A DNA stretch of 64,000 bases from Enterobacillus tribolii (GTDB taxonomy: Bacteria > Pseudomonadota > Gammaproteobacteria > Enterobacterales > Enterobacteriaceae): assembly GCF_003363015.1 (NCBI RefSeq), contig NZ_QRAP01000001.1:605162-669161 (forward strand). Direction: 5' to 3'. Shown piece by piece: positions 39,386-49,055 of the stretch (its first letter is position 1; each line of letters starts with the position of its first letter). The translations under genes and the position numbers were made by a program. The notes below the pieces were generated by a model that saw only the letters and a list, made by a program, of their open reading frames with translations, did not search any database and was not told the DNA's origin.

Positions 39386-40369
39386 ATGCATAAACTCACT
39401 AAGGCTTTAGCTGCGATTGGGCTGGCTGCCTTTATGTCACAATCCGCTATCGCAGATGAGCTGAAGCTGGGCTTTCTGGTGAAACAGCCGGAAGAACCCT
39501 GGTTCCAGACAGAATGGAAGTTCGCCGATAAAGCCGGCAAAGATTTGGGCTTCGACGTCATCAAAATCGCCGTTCCTGACGGGGAAAAAACCCTGAATGC
39601 GATCGACAGCCTGGCGGCCAGCGGGGCGAAAGGGTTCGTCATCTGTACGCCGGACCCGAAACTGGGGCCGGCTATCGTTGCCAAGGCGCGCAGCTATGAC
39701 CTGAAGGTGATCGCAGTTGACGATCAGTTCGTCAACGCCAAGGGCAAACCGATGGACAGCGTGCCGCTGGTGATGATGGCCGCGACCAAGATCGGCGAGC
39801 GTCAGGGGCAGGAGTTGTGGAAAGAGATGCATAACCGCAACTGGAAAGTCGAAGAAACCGGCGTAATGGCGATCACCTCCAACGAACTGGACACCGCCCG
39901 CCGCCGTACCACAGGCTCCATGGACGCGCTGAAGGCCGCCGGCTTCCCTGCCGCGCAAATCTATCAGGTTCCCACCAAGTCTAACGATATCCCCGGCGCG
40001 TTTGACGCCGCCAACTCCATGCTGGTGCAGTATCCGAAGGTGAAGAACTGGCTGATCGTCGGCATGAACGATAACACCGTGCTGGGTGGCGTACGCGCTA
40101 CGGAAGGCCAGGGCTTTAAGGCTGAAAACGTGATTGGTATCGGCATCAACGGCGTGGACGCGGTAAGCGAACTCTCCAAAGAAAAAGCGACCGGCTTCTT
40201 CGGTTCTCTGCTGCCCAGCCCGGATATCCACGGCTACAAGAGCATCCAGATGCTTCAGGAGTGGGTAACCAAAGGCGTTGAGCCGGAGAAATTCACTGAA
40301 GTCACCGATGTGGTGCTGATTACGCGCGACAACTTCAAAACTGAATTGCAGAAAAAAGGCTTGATGTAA
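39386..40369 (+). CDS. araF: L-arabinose-binding periplasmic protein AraF
   Basis: A 327-residue exported sugar-binding protein. The signal peptide [23 protein letters not shown] ends before [20 protein letters not shown], which is close to mature E. coli ABP. It has the two-lobed type I binding fold ([35 protein letters not shown]). It feeds L-arabinose to the AraGH importer. Starts further upstream lack a signal peptide. A strong hairpin after its stop (40377-40399) may keep its mRNA more abundant than that of araGH. Confidence 0.97.
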   Translation: MHKLTKALAAIGLAAFMSQSAIADELKLGFLVKQPEEPWFQTEWKFADKAGKDLGFDVIKIAVPDGEKTLNAIDSLAASGAKGFVICTPDPKLGPAIVAKARSYDLKVIAVDDQFVNAKGKPMDSVPLVMMAATKIGERQGQELWKEMHNRNWKVEETGVMAITSNELDTARRRTTGSMDALKAAGFPAAQIYQVPTKSNDIPGAFDAANSMLVQYPKVKNWLIVGMNDNTVLGGVRATEGQGFKAENVIGIGINGVDAVSELSKEKATGFFGSLLPSPDIHGYKSIQMLQEWVTKGVEPEKFTEVTDVVLITRDNFKTELQKKGLM

Positions 40370-40376
40370 CAGGCTG

Positions 40377-40399
40377 CCGGGCGGCATGGCGCCGCCCGG
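40377..40399 (+). other. araF-araG intergenic hairpin
   Basis: Eight-bp perfect GC stem CCGGGCGG / CCGCCCGG with a seven-base loop and no T-run. In binding-protein operons such hairpins commonly stabilise the upstream mRNA or attenuate downstream expression. Confidence 0.7.
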
Positions 40400-40436
40400 T
40401 ATCGTTCGATGCGGATTACGGCGTGAGGAGAAGGTC

Positions 40437-41978
40437 ATGACTTCCAACGTACCCTATCTGGAATTCAGTCATATCGGTAAAACATTTCCCGGGGTGAAGG
40501 CGCTGGATGACATTAGTTTTTGCTGTCATGCGGGGCAGATCCATGCCCTGATGGGTGAAAACGGGGCAGGAAAATCAACGCTGCTCAAGATCCTGAGCGG
40601 CAGCTACACCCCCAGTGCGGGGGAGATCAAAATCAAGGGCAACACCGTTCAGTTCGCAAACACGATGGACGCCCTGAACAGCGGCGTGGCGATCATCTAT
40701 CAGGAACTGCACCTGGTGCCGGAGATGAGCGTTGCCGAGAACATTTATCTCGGCCAACTGCCGAGCAAGCGCGGCTTGGTGAACAAGTCGCTGCTGAACT
40801 ATGAAAGCGGGTTGCAGCTTCAGCATCTGGGACTGGACATCGATCCGCAGACGCCGCTCAAATATTTGTCCATCGGCCAGTGGCAGATGGTGGAAATCGC
40901 CAAAGCGCTGGCGCGTAACGCGAAGGTCATTGCGTTCGATGAACCGACCAGTTCGCTGTCGGCGCGCGAAATCGAACAGCTGTTCCGGGTTATTCGCGAA
41001 CTGCGCGCCGAAGGGCGCGTCATCCTCTATGTTTCCCACCGGATGGAAGAAATATTTGCGCTCAGCGATGCGATTACGGTCTTTAAGGACGGGCGTTACG
41101 TGCGCACGTTCGACGACATGAGCCAGGTTAACCACGACACGCTGGTGCAGGCGATGGTGGGACGTGATCTGGGCGATATCTACGGCTATCAGCCGCGCGA
41201 ATGCGGTGAAGTGCGTCTCGACGTACGCAATGTGGTGGCGCCGGGCGTGAAGAAACCGGTTTCCCTCCAGGTGAGACGGGGTGAAGTGGTCGGCTTGTTC
41301 GGGTTGGTCGGCGCCGGGCGCAGCGAACTGATGAAGGCGCTGTTCGGCGGCACCCGCATCACGCAGGGTGAGGTTTTGCTCGACGGCAAAACCATGAACG
41401 TGCGTTCCCCTATCGACGCTATCCGCCAGGGCATGATGCTGTGCCCGGAAGATCGCAAGGCCGACGGCATTATTCCCGTTCACTCGGTGTGCGAGAACAT
41501 CAATATCAGCGCGCGGCGCAACACCCTCACGGCCGGTTGCCTGATCAATTCGCGCTGGGAGTCGGAGAACGCCGACAAGCAAATCGGCGCGCTCAATATT
41601 AAAACGCCGAGCCAGGAACAGCTCATCATGAACCTCTCCGGCGGCAACCAGCAGAAGGTGATACTCGGACGCTGGCTGTCAGAAGAGATGAACGTCATCC
41701 TGCTGGATGAGCCGACGCGCGGTATTGATGTCGGCGCCAAACACGAAATTTATAACGTCATCTATCAGTTGGCCCATCAGAGGATTGCTGTACTTTTCGC
41801 TTCAAGTGACCTGCCGGAGGTGCTGGGGCTGGCCGATCGGGTCATCGTCATGCGCGAGGGGGAAATTGCCGGTGAACTGCGGCGCGGGGAGGCCAGCGAG
41901 GCTGAAGCCCTGGCGCTCGCCATGCCGAAATCCACCGTTGCGCAAACCGAATCCGCCGTTTCACACCAGGTAGCCTGA
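40437..41978 (+). CDS. araG: L-arabinose ABC importer ATPase AraG
   Basis: A 513-residue tandem ATPase of the sugar ABC importer class. The first cassette has Walker [12 protein letters not shown], signature LSIGQ and Walker [21 protein letters not shown]. The second has a degenerate Walker A region [16 protein letters not shown], signature [16 protein letters not shown] and Walker [21 protein letters not shown], as usual for this family. ATG 40437 follows GAGGAGAAGG. It powers uptake with AraF and AraH. Confidence 0.97.
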   Translation: MTSNVPYLEFSHIGKTFPGVKALDDISFCCHAGQIHALMGENGAGKSTLLKILSGSYTPSAGEIKIKGNTVQFANTMDALNSGVAIIYQELHLVPEMSVAENIYLGQLPSKRGLVNKSLLNYESGLQLQHLGLDIDPQTPLKYLSIGQWQMVEIAKALARNAKVIAFDEPTSSLSAREIEQLFRVIRELRAEGRVILYVSHRMEEIFALSDAITVFKDGRYVRTFDDMSQVNHDTLVQAMVGRDLGDIYGYQPRECGEVRLDVRNVVAPGVKKPVSLQVRRGEVVGLFGLVGAGRSELMKALFGGTRITQGEVLLDGKTMNVRSPIDAIRQGMMLCPEDRKADGIIPVHSVCENINISARRNTLTAGCLINSRWESENADKQIGALNIKTPSQEQLIMNLSGGNQQKVILGRWLSEEMNVILLDEPTRGIDVGAKHEIYNVIYQLAHQRIAVLFASSDLPEVLGLADRVIVMREGEIAGELRRGEASEAEALALAMPKSTVAQTESAVSHQVA

Positions 41979-41998
41979 CCGTACAGGGGAATGAATTT

Positions 41999-42991
41999 AT
42001 GTCTAACATCAGCTCATCGCCGGCAACGGCGGTTAAAAACAAAAGTCGTCTGAGTTTCGGACGCATCTGGGACAGCTACGGCATGCTGGTGGTGTTCGCC
42101 GTACTGTTTTTAGGCTGCGCGGTATTTGTGCCGAACTTCGCTTCCTTCATCAACATGAAAGGGCTGGGCCTGGCGATTTCCATGTCGGGCATGGTGGCCT
42201 GCGGTATGCTGTTCTGCCTGGCGTCGGGAGACTTCGACCTCTCGGTGGCGTCGGTCATTGCCTGCGCCGGGGTGACCACGGCGGTGGTGATCAACCTCAG
42301 TGAAAGCCTGTGGATCGGCGTCTTTGCCGGTTTGCTGCTAGGCGCGGGGTTCGGACTGCTTAACGGTTTCGTTATCGCCAAGCTGAAAATCAACGCCCTG
42401 ATCACCACGCTGGCTACCATGCAGATCGCCCGCGGCCTGGCATACATCATCTCCGACGGTAAAGCGGTGGGGATTGAAGACGAAAGTTTCTTCACCCTGG
42501 GCTATGCTTCCTGGCTGGGGCTTCCTGCGCCCATCTGGATCACCATCGGCTGCTTTATCCTGTTTGGCTTCCTGCTCAATAAAACTACCTTTGGCCGTAA
42601 TACGCTGGCTATCGGCGGCAACGAGGAAGCGGCGCGGCTGGCCGGGGTGCCGGTTGTACGCACCAAGATCATTATCTTTACCCTGACCGGGCTGGTTTCG
42701 GCGGCGGCGGGGATTATCCTGGCTTCACGTATGACCAGCGGCCAGCCGATGACCTCCATCGGTTATGAGCTGATCGTCATCTCCGCCTGCGTACTGGGCG
42801 GCGTTTCCCTGAAGGGCGGGATTGGTAAAATCTCTTACGTGATTGCCGGGGTATTGATTCTGGGAACGGTAGAAAACGCCATGAACCTGCTGAACATCTC
42901 TCCGTTCGCCCAGTACGTGGTGCGCGGCGTGATTCTGCTGGCGGCGGTAATTTTCGATCGCTACAAGCAGATGGCTAAAACTAAGGCATAA
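41999..42991 (+). CDS. araH: L-arabinose ABC importer permease AraH
   Basis: A 330-residue inner-membrane permease of the RbsC/AraH family with about ten helices. Family segments are LASGDFDLSVASVIACAG, GLLNGFVIAKLKINALITTL and GGNEEAARLAGVPV. The start follows AGGGGA and comes 20 bases after the araG stop, completing araFGH. An inverted repeat (43031-43060) separates it from araC. Confidence 0.96.
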   Translation: MSNISSSPATAVKNKSRLSFGRIWDSYGMLVVFAVLFLGCAVFVPNFASFINMKGLGLAISMSGMVACGMLFCLASGDFDLSVASVIACAGVTTAVVINLSESLWIGVFAGLLLGAGFGLLNGFVIAKLKINALITTLATMQIARGLAYIISDGKAVGIEDESFFTLGYASWLGLPAPIWITIGCFILFGFLLNKTTFGRNTLAIGGNEEAARLAGVPVVRTKIIIFTLTGLVSAAAGIILASRMTSGQPMTSIGYELIVISACVLGGVSLKGGIGKISYVIAGVLILGTVENAMNLLNISPFAQYVVRGVILLAAVIFDRYKQMAKTKA

Positions 42992-43030
42992 ATTAACAAA
43001 GAGTTTTATCCCATTCACACTTTTCATTTT

Positions 43031-43060
43031 TACCGGGCGAAATTGCTGCACTGCCCGGTA
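43031..43060 (+). other. Inverted repeat between araH and araC
   Basis: TACCGGGC / GCCCGGTA arms of 8 bp with a 14-base loop, no T-run. It could be an mRNA-end or attenuating structure between the transport genes and araC. Confidence 0.45.
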
Positions 43061-43093
43061 AAATGATGTTTCAACGTGATGCCGGGAGGCGAG

Positions 43094-44023
43094 ATGTATC
43101 AACGCTTGACGCAGGATGCCCAGCCGAACCCCTTGTTGCCGGGGTACAGTTTTAATGCTTATCTGGTGGCGGGGCTTACCCCGATCATCGCGGATGGTCC
43201 GCTCGATTTTTTTATCGATCGTCCGGACGGCATGAAAGGGTACATCCTTAACCTGACGATTAAGGGAGAAGGAAAGGTCTTCGACGGTGAGGAGACGTTT
43301 TACTGCAAGCCGGGCGAGCTGTTGCTGTTTCCGCCCAAAGCCACACACTATTATGGCCGTGCGCCGCAGAGCGACTGCTGGTATCACCGCTGGGTTTATT
43401 TCCGCCCGCGCGCCTATTGGGCAGACTGGCTGGAGTGGCATAGCCAGGTTCACGGCGTAGGGCACATGGTGCTGCCGGAGAATGCGTTGCTGGAGTTTGA
43501 CCGCCTGTTCGCCAATATTGAGCAGACGCATAAGTCCGGCCGCCGCTTTGCCGAAGAGCTGGCCATGAATCTGCTGGAGCGTCTGCTGTTGCGGGCGATG
43601 GAGGAAGATCCGCAGGCGCCGGAGCGCATTATGGATGCGCGTATCATCGAGGCCTGCCAGTTCCTGACCAATAATCTGGCGGAAGAAATGCGTATCGAAG
43701 ACGTGGCGCGTCATGTTTGCCTGTCGCCGTCGAGGTTGGCGCATCTGTTCCGTGAGCAGGTTGGGGTGAATATTCTGCGCTGGCGTGAAGATCAACGCGT
43801 GATCCGCGCCAAACTGCTGCTGCAAACCACCCAGGAACCTATCGCCACCATCGGCCGGGTGGTGGGCTATGACGATCAACTCTATTTCTCCCGCGTGTTC
43901 CGCAAGCGGGTCGGCGTCAGCCCCAGCGACTACCGGCGCAAGAACCATGAACTGAATGAGCCGCTGATGAGCGCCGGAGAACGGCGTCAAACGGAGGGGC
44001 ACAGCACCTTATTGCGGGTATGA
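43094..44023 (+). CDS. araC: Arabinose operon regulator AraC
   Basis: A 309-residue AraC protein. The N-terminal cupin that binds arabinose and dimerises covers about residues 10-165 ([44 protein letters not shown]); the C-terminal double helix-turn-helix runs from about 175 to 285 ([18 protein letters not shown] and [20 protein letters not shown]). ATG 43094 with GGGAGG upstream is preferred over an ATG five codons earlier. It lies downstream of araFGH in the same direction, rather than next to araB as in E. coli. Confidence 0.95.
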   Translation: MYQRLTQDAQPNPLLPGYSFNAYLVAGLTPIIADGPLDFFIDRPDGMKGYILNLTIKGEGKVFDGEETFYCKPGELLLFPPKATHYYGRAPQSDCWYHRWVYFRPRAYWADWLEWHSQVHGVGHMVLPENALLEFDRLFANIEQTHKSGRRFAEELAMNLLERLLLRAMEEDPQAPERIMDARIIEACQFLTNNLAEEMRIEDVARHVCLSPSRLAHLFREQVGVNILRWREDQRVIRAKLLLQTTQEPIATIGRVVGYDDQLYFSRVFRKRVGVSPSDYRRKNHELNEPLMSAGERRQTEGHSTLLRV

Positions 44024-44056
44024 GCGCGCAGCGCAGATCATCAGCTTTCTTCCCCG

Positions 44057-44092
44057 GCGGGAGCGTATTTCAGCGCTCCCGCTTCGCTTTTC
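44057..44092 (+). terminator. Probable terminator after araC
   Basis: Nine-bp stem GCGGGAGCG / CGCTCCCGC with an eight-base loop, then TTCGCTTTTCCCC. The T-tract is interrupted. Confidence 0.6.
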
Positions 44093-44256
44093 CCCTGAAC
44101 ATCCTTTTCCCATAGCGTCTTGCGCGTGCTGTGGCTGTTAATAATCAGTTGCCCGGCCAGATAAAAACCGCTATCAAAGATGCAATAAACGGATAAATCG
44201 TTAACAATTATTGATAATGTGCAGAATGTCTGCCAGATGATGAAGAGAGGAACGCT

Positions 44257-45303
44257 ATGGCTGAAAGTCTCCGGGTTGGCCTGATTGGTTATGGGTATGC
44301 CAGTAAAACCTTCCACGCGCCGTTGATTGCCGGCACGCCGGGGCTGACGTTGGCCGCTGTGTCGAGCAGCGATGCCGGTAAAGTGCTTGCCGACTGGCCG
44401 GGAATGACGGTGGTGGGGGAACCGGAGCAACTGTTCAGCGATCCCGGCATCGATCTGATAGTGATCCCGACACCGAATACCACGCATTATCCGCTGGCGA
44501 AAGCGGCGCTGCTGGCCGGTAAACATGTGGTGGTGGATAAGCCTTTTACCATTACGCTGCACGAGGCGCGGGAGCTGGAAATGCTGGCCCGCCAGCAGAA
44601 ACGCGTGCTGTCGGTATTTCACAACCGCCGCTGGGACGGCGACTTCCTGACGGTGAAATCCCTGGTCAGCGAGGGCGCGCTGGGCGACGTAGTGTATTTT
44701 GAATCGCATTTTGACCGTTTCCGCCCTGAAGTCCGCGATCGCTGGCGTGAGCGTGCCGGGGCAGGAAACGGCATCTGGTTTGATTTGGGCGCGCATTTGC
44801 TTGATCAGGCGGTGCAGCTGTTTGGCAAGCCGCAGAGCCTGTTTGCCGATCTGGCGCAACTGAGGCCGGGGGCACAGACGACGGACTATTTCCACACGGT
44901 TCTTTTCTACGCTGACAAGCGGGTGGTGTTGCATGCCGGTATGGTGGTGGCGGCCGAGTCGCCGCGCTTCGTGGTACACGGCACGCGCGGAAGCTATATC
45001 AAGCGCGGGCTGGATCCGCAGGAGGATCGCCTCAAATCCGGCGAGCGTCCGCCGCAGGCCGACTGGGGTTACGACATGCGCGACGGCGTACTGACGCTGG
45101 TGCAGCAGGACGTTATGGCGGAGCAGACGGTGTTGACGATTCCGGGCAACTATCCGGCGTACTATGCCGGTATCCGCGATGCGATTAACGGAGACGGTGA
45201 AAATCCGGTACCCGCCGGGGAGGCGATTTTGGTGATGAAATTACTGGAACTGGGGGAGGCGTCGGCCTTACAGGGGAGAGTCATGCCGGTTGTGGATGCA
45301 TAA
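44257..45303 (+). CDS. ydgJ: Gfo/Idh/MocA-family oxidoreductase YdgJ
   Basis: A 348-residue NAD(P)-dependent dehydrogenase. The Rossmann domain begins LRVGLIGYGYASKTFHAPL and holds the CPT/IPTPNTTHYPLAK and GKHVVVDKPFT motifs, with the catalytic lysine in DKP; the C-terminal alpha/beta domain follows from about 130. It resembles E. coli YdgJ, whose substrate is unknown. A clear GAAGAGAGG ribosome binding site lies upstream. Its position before add is as in E. coli, although a transporter gene is inserted between them. Confidence 0.92.
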   Translation: MAESLRVGLIGYGYASKTFHAPLIAGTPGLTLAAVSSSDAGKVLADWPGMTVVGEPEQLFSDPGIDLIVIPTPNTTHYPLAKAALLAGKHVVVDKPFTITLHEARELEMLARQQKRVLSVFHNRRWDGDFLTVKSLVSEGALGDVVYFESHFDRFRPEVRDRWRERAGAGNGIWFDLGAHLLDQAVQLFGKPQSLFADLAQLRPGAQTTDYFHTVLFYADKRVVLHAGMVVAAESPRFVVHGTRGSYIKRGLDPQEDRLKSGERPPQADWGYDMRDGVLTLVQQDVMAEQTVLTIPGNYPAYYAGIRDAINGDGENPVPAGEAILVMKLLELGEASALQGRVMPVVDA

Positions 45304-45430
45304 CACAAGGTTTACCGGGTTTCGTGTCGCCCCTGGCGGGCGACCGTAACCGGGAATTGGGGAGCAGCCCACTAAATAATACTCCGGGCTTTGGCAATAT
45401 TTTAAGAATCTCTTTCGGCAAGGATTTTTC

Positions 45431-46402
45431 ATGTCTTGGTTGCAGCGGTTGCGTATTGATAAGTTTCTTTTGATCCTGGTGGTTGTCGTCGCGCTCGCCT
45501 CAGTATTCCCGTGCGAAGGGGCATACAAAACCTTCTTTCAGTACTTAACCACCGCGGCAATCGCGCTGCTGTTTTTCATGCACGGCGCCAAGCTCTCCCG
45601 TGAGGCCATTTTGTCCGGAATGGGGCACTGGAAACTGCATCTGGTCGTGTTTCTCAGCACCTTCGCCCTGTTTCCGGTGCTGGGGTTGGCGCTGAACGCG
45701 GCCGTGCCGACAATGTTAAGCCCGGCGCTATATTTGGGGTTTCTCTACTTATGCGCGCTGCCGGCGACGGTGCAGTCCGCGATTGCCTTTACGTCCATGG
45801 CCGGGGGAAACGTAGCGGCGGCAATCTGCAGCGCGTCGGCGTCCAGTATTCTCGGCGTTTTTCTTTCGCCGGTGCTGGTGGGACTGCTGATGCATACTCA
45901 GGACGGGGAAACTGACACCCTGCATGCCATCGGGGCCATCATTATGCAACTGATGGTGCCGTTCATTATCGGCCATCTGTCGCGTCCACTGATCGGTGGC
46001 TGGGTCGACCGGCACCGCAAACTCATTAACGTTACCGACCGTTCCTCAATCCTGCTGGTGGTATACACCGCCTTCAGCGAAGCGGTGATTGAAGGCATCT
46101 GGCATCAGATTGACGTGTGGTCTTTTGTCAGTATCGTCGTGTTCTCCATGATTTTGCTGACCGTGGTGCTGATTATCAATACTTACGCCGCGCGCTGGCT
46201 TGGATTCGACACCGCCGATGAGATCACGATTGTGTTCTGCGGCTCCAAGAAAAGCCTGGCTAACGGAATTCCGATGGCTAACGTGCTGTTTTCCGCTCAG
46301 GCCGTGGGGATGATGGTATTACCGCTGATGATTTTTCATCAAATTCAGTTAATGGTGTGCGCGGTATTGGCGCAGCGTTACGCCCGTCGTTTCATCAAAT
46401 AA
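45431..46402 (+). CDS. Bile acid:sodium symporter (BASS)/YfeH-family transporter
   Basis: A 323-residue membrane protein with about ten helices, similar to E. coli YfeH and the ACR3/BASS group (SBF-like domain). Typical stretches are FFMHGAKLSREAIL, LPATVQSAIAFTSMAGGNVA and the second-repeat FCGSKKSLANGIPMANVLF. Substrate is unknown; the family moves organic anions with sodium. The start ATG 45431 follows AAGGA. It is an insertion between ydgJ and add relative to E. coli. A toxin-like fragment continues in its frame directly after the stop. Confidence 0.85.
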   Translation: MSWLQRLRIDKFLLILVVVVALASVFPCEGAYKTFFQYLTTAAIALLFFMHGAKLSREAILSGMGHWKLHLVVFLSTFALFPVLGLALNAAVPTMLSPALYLGFLYLCALPATVQSAIAFTSMAGGNVAAAICSASASSILGVFLSPVLVGLLMHTQDGETDTLHAIGAIIMQLMVPFIIGHLSRPLIGGWVDRHRKLINVTDRSSILLVVYTAFSEAVIEGIWHQIDVWSFVSIVVFSMILLTVVLIINTYAARWLGFDTADEITIVFCGSKKSLANGIPMANVLFSAQAVGMMVLPLMIFHQIQLMVCAVLAQRYARRFIK

Positions 46403-46669
46403 TCTAATCGCGCCGCCCGGACATTCGAACAGGCTATTGATTACGTTGCGGAGCGCAACCCTGTCGCCGCGCTGGAACAGGATGAAGCCGTAATTCGCCA
46501 GACTGCGCGGTTGGCTGACGTGCCGCGGCTTGGTGTTGTACCGGGTGATGAGAACATAAGAATACTGGTGATTGCCGGCACGCCTTTTATCGTGGCTTAC
46601 CGGGTGAAGAGGGCGCGCATTGAGATCTTCCGGTTTATTCATTCAGCCAGAAAGCGACGCCTCCGCTGA
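46403..46669 (+). pseudogene. ParE/RelE-family toxin remnant without start codon
   Basis: Eighty-eight sense codons follow the transporter stop in the same frame before the next stop (46667). The translation reads RAARTFEQAIDYVAERNP then AALEQDEAVIRQTARL, ADVPRLGVVPGDENIRILV, IAGTPFIVAYRVKRARIEI and FRFIHSARKRRLR. This is the ParE toxin pattern: helical hairpin with YVAERNP, P-x-LG, a beta strand IRxLVIxGTPFIVAYRV and the terminal IFRFIHSAR. The usual first 8-10 residues, a start codon and the antitoxin gene are missing. I infer that a deletion removed the antitoxin and toxin start and placed the transporter stop here. Expression as a toxin is unlikely. Confidence 0.72.
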
Positions 46670-46711
46670 TTATGGCCGGAATGTATCCGGATCCCGGCCA
46701 TATTGCCGTGC

Positions 46712-47710
46712 TTAGGCGGCTTTCTTATCCCGCAGCGCCTGTTTTTCTTTTTCACTGAGAAACGCCGTCGTCAGGCCGTTTTGCTGAGCGATACGGATTT
46801 CCTGCGCGCTCAATCCCGCGGCCGGTGCGGCAACCTGATATTCATGGCCGATTTCAATGCCTTCAACTGCCGGATCGTCGGTATTGATGGATGCCAGAAT
46901 GCCGTGGCGCAGGAAACGGGCCAGCGGGTGATGCTCCAGTGACGCCACCGTACTGGTCTGAATGTTTGAGGTCAGGCAGGACTCAATACCGATGCGTTTC
47001 TCGGCCAGGTAGTCCATGAGTTTTGCATCTGAGACGGCGTTTACCCCATGACCGATGCGCTCCGCGCCCAGTTCGTTAATCGCCTGCCAGATGCTCTCCG
47101 GGCCGGCCGCTTCACCGGCATGCACGGTAATGTGCCAACCTGCATCACGGGCGCGGCGGAAGTGATCGAGGAACAGCGAACCGGGGAACCCGAGTTCATC
47201 ACCTGCCAGATCCAGCGCGGTGATGCCGTCACGGCAGGCGAGCAACGCCTCCAGTTCGCGCAGGCAGGCATCGGTACCGAAGGTACGGCTCATGATGCCG
47301 ATAAGTTTTGCCTCCACGGCGAAGTCGCGGACGCCGGCGCGCACGCCGTCGATAACGGCTTCCACGACGCCCTGGACCGGCAACTGGTGTTTCATCGCCA
47401 TGTAATACGGGGAAAAACGCAGTTCCGCATAATCAATGCCGGCTAGCTGCAGATCCTGCACATTTTCATAGGCGACCCGGCGGCAGGCATCCAGCGAACC
47501 GAGAACGGCAACGCCCCAATCGAGTTTTTGCAGAAAACTCACCAGATCCGGCGCGGTTTCCGTAATCTGAACGTGCGGACGCAGGGCTTCCAGCTCATCG
47601 GCCGGTAGCTCAAGGTTAAACTGGCGACCAAGCTCCAGGATGGTATGCGGACGGATGTTGCCGTCAAGGTGGCGGTGAATATCGGTGAGGGGAAGGTGAG
47701 GGTCGATCAT
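46712..47710 (-). CDS. add: Adenosine deaminase
   Basis: A 332-residue zinc enzyme converting adenosine to inosine. The metal-dependent hydrolase barrel shows zinc ligands in [12 protein letters not shown], the catalytic [22 protein letters not shown] and final SINTDDP. Two adjacent ATGs exist; the second (47710) matches the E. coli start MID. With punC, punR and purR it is part of the purine metabolism in this window. It precedes malY, as in E. coli. Confidence 0.95.
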   Translation of the reverse strand: MIDPHLPLTDIHRHLDGNIRPHTILELGRQFNLELPADELEALRPHVQITETAPDLVSFLQKLDWGVAVLGSLDACRRVAYENVQDLQLAGIDYAELRFSPYYMAMKHQLPVQGVVEAVIDGVRAGVRDFAVEAKLIGIMSRTFGTDACLRELEALLACRDGITALDLAGDELGFPGSLFLDHFRRARDAGWHITVHAGEAAGPESIWQAINELGAERIGHGVNAVSDAKLMDYLAEKRIGIESCLTSNIQTSTVASLEHHPLARFLRHGILASINTDDPAVEGIEIGHEYQVAAPAAGLSAQEIRIAQQNGLTTAFLSEKEKQALRDKKAA

Positions 47711-47810
47711 CATAATGGCGCGCATCCGTTAAAAGGGAGTGCGTATCATTATAAAAACATTTTTCTGCAACAATCCATGCTGTTGCAGAAAAATGTGATG
47801 TTAATATCAA

Positions 47811-48995
47811 TTATTGCGCGTGAATCGTCAGTTTATTCAGGGCGGAAATGAGTTTTTCTACGCCCAGCTCAACTTTGCTGCGCGGGCAACCGACGTTCAG
47901 ACGCAAGAATCCGCGTCCTTCTTCGCCGTAGGTGAAGCCCGGCATGATCGCGACTTTTTCTTCATCAATCAGGACCTGCTGCAATGCCTGATCGTCAACA
48001 TTCAGAGGGCGCAGATCAATCCACGCCAGGTAGGTTGACTGCGGCGGTTGCCAGTTAAGTACCGGAAACGCACGGTTCAGCGTATCGGCAACATATTGTA
48101 GGTTATCGCTCAGATAAGCCCGCAGCGCATCCAGCCAGGGTTGGCCGTCACGATAAGCGGCAATATGCGCGGCAACGGCCAGTACGGCGGGGGAAGAGAG
48201 TCCGTCACGGCTTTTCAGTTGCAGAAAATAAGCATCGCGGGAAGCGGCGTCGCTGATGAAGCCATAGGCGCCGGTCAGGGCCGGAATGTTGAAGGATTTG
48301 GACGCGGAGGTCAGCAATGCCCAGGGAGTACGGCCCGCTTCGCTCCAGGGAGTATGGCGGGCATCACCCCAGGTCATATCCATATGGATTTCGTCGCTGA
48401 TTACCCGCACCTGATGGCGTTCGCACAGTTCGGCCATGGTATCCAGCTCGGCCCGGCTCCAGACTTTCCCCGTCGGATTATGCGGGCTGCACAACAGCAG
48501 AATTTTGGTAGAAGGACGCGCCAGCAGGGCTTCCAGATGAGCCATATCGCACATCCAGTCGCCGTTATGGCGCTGGAGCGGGCAGGCCAGTAACTGGCGC
48601 TGATTGCCGAGAATCGTTTTATAAAATGCGTCGTAAGCCGGCGTGTGCACCACTATGCCTTCGCCGGGCTGTGACCAGATGCGGATTAACTGCGCCACCA
48701 TGTAAATGACGGAGGGGCCGTAAACCGCCATGTCGGTATCGATGGCGCAGTTAAAGCGCTGGGCGTACCAGTGACGGATCGCACCGAGAAAATCTTCGTG
48801 CTGCCAGCGGCTGTACCCGAGTACGCCGTGAGCCAGGCGTTTTTCCAGCGCCTGCAAAACGACGGGGGCGGTAGCGAAGTCCATATCGGAAATGGTAAAC
48901 GGCAGCAGATCGCTGACGCCGAAGCGGTCGCCGGTGTAATCCCACTGGGTGCACCAGGTGCCGTGACGGTCGATCGGCGTGGAAAAATCAAACAT
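47811..48995 (-). CDS. malY: PLP-dependent cystathionine beta-lyase MalY
   Basis: A 394-residue class I/II aminotransferase-fold enzyme. The PLP lysine is in LLTSASKSFNIPALTGAYG, and CSPHNPTGKVW and VISDEIHMDM are the cofactor-binding stretches. E. coli MalY has C-S lyase activity and antagonises MalT. ATG 48995 matches the E. coli start (MFDFS); a GTG four codons earlier is possible. It is the second gene of malX-malY, separated from malX by a hairpin. Confidence 0.93.
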   Translation of the reverse strand: MFDFSTPIDRHGTWCTQWDYTGDRFGVSDLLPFTISDMDFATAPVVLQALEKRLAHGVLGYSRWQHEDFLGAIRHWYAQRFNCAIDTDMAVYGPSVIYMVAQLIRIWSQPGEGIVVHTPAYDAFYKTILGNQRQLLACPLQRHNGDWMCDMAHLEALLARPSTKILLLCSPHNPTGKVWSRAELDTMAELCERHQVRVISDEIHMDMTWGDARHTPWSEAGRTPWALLTSASKSFNIPALTGAYGFISDAASRDAYFLQLKSRDGLSSPAVLAVAAHIAAYRDGQPWLDALRAYLSDNLQYVADTLNRAFPVLNWQPPQSTYLAWIDLRPLNVDDQALQQVLIDEEKVAIMPGFTYGEEGRGFLRLNVGCPRSKVELGVEKLISALNKLTIHAQ

Positions 48996-49024
48996 GGGTT
49001 CACTCACTTGTTCTGTTACGTGAA

Positions 49025-49047
49025 AACGGGGCGTCAGACGCCCCGTT
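49025..49047 (-). terminator. Attenuating hairpin between malX and malY
   Basis: Nine-bp stem AACGGGGCG / CGCCCCGTT with a five-base loop; on the minus strand it is followed by TTC after GTT-T. A partial terminator that would lower malY relative to malX. Confidence 0.6.
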
Positions 49048-49055
49048 GAAAGCGA

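Noticed and set aside
46349-46642. A 97-codon minus-strand frame between the transporter and add
   Set aside because: It is antisense to the ParE-like fragment, whose plus-strand translation matches a known fold far better.
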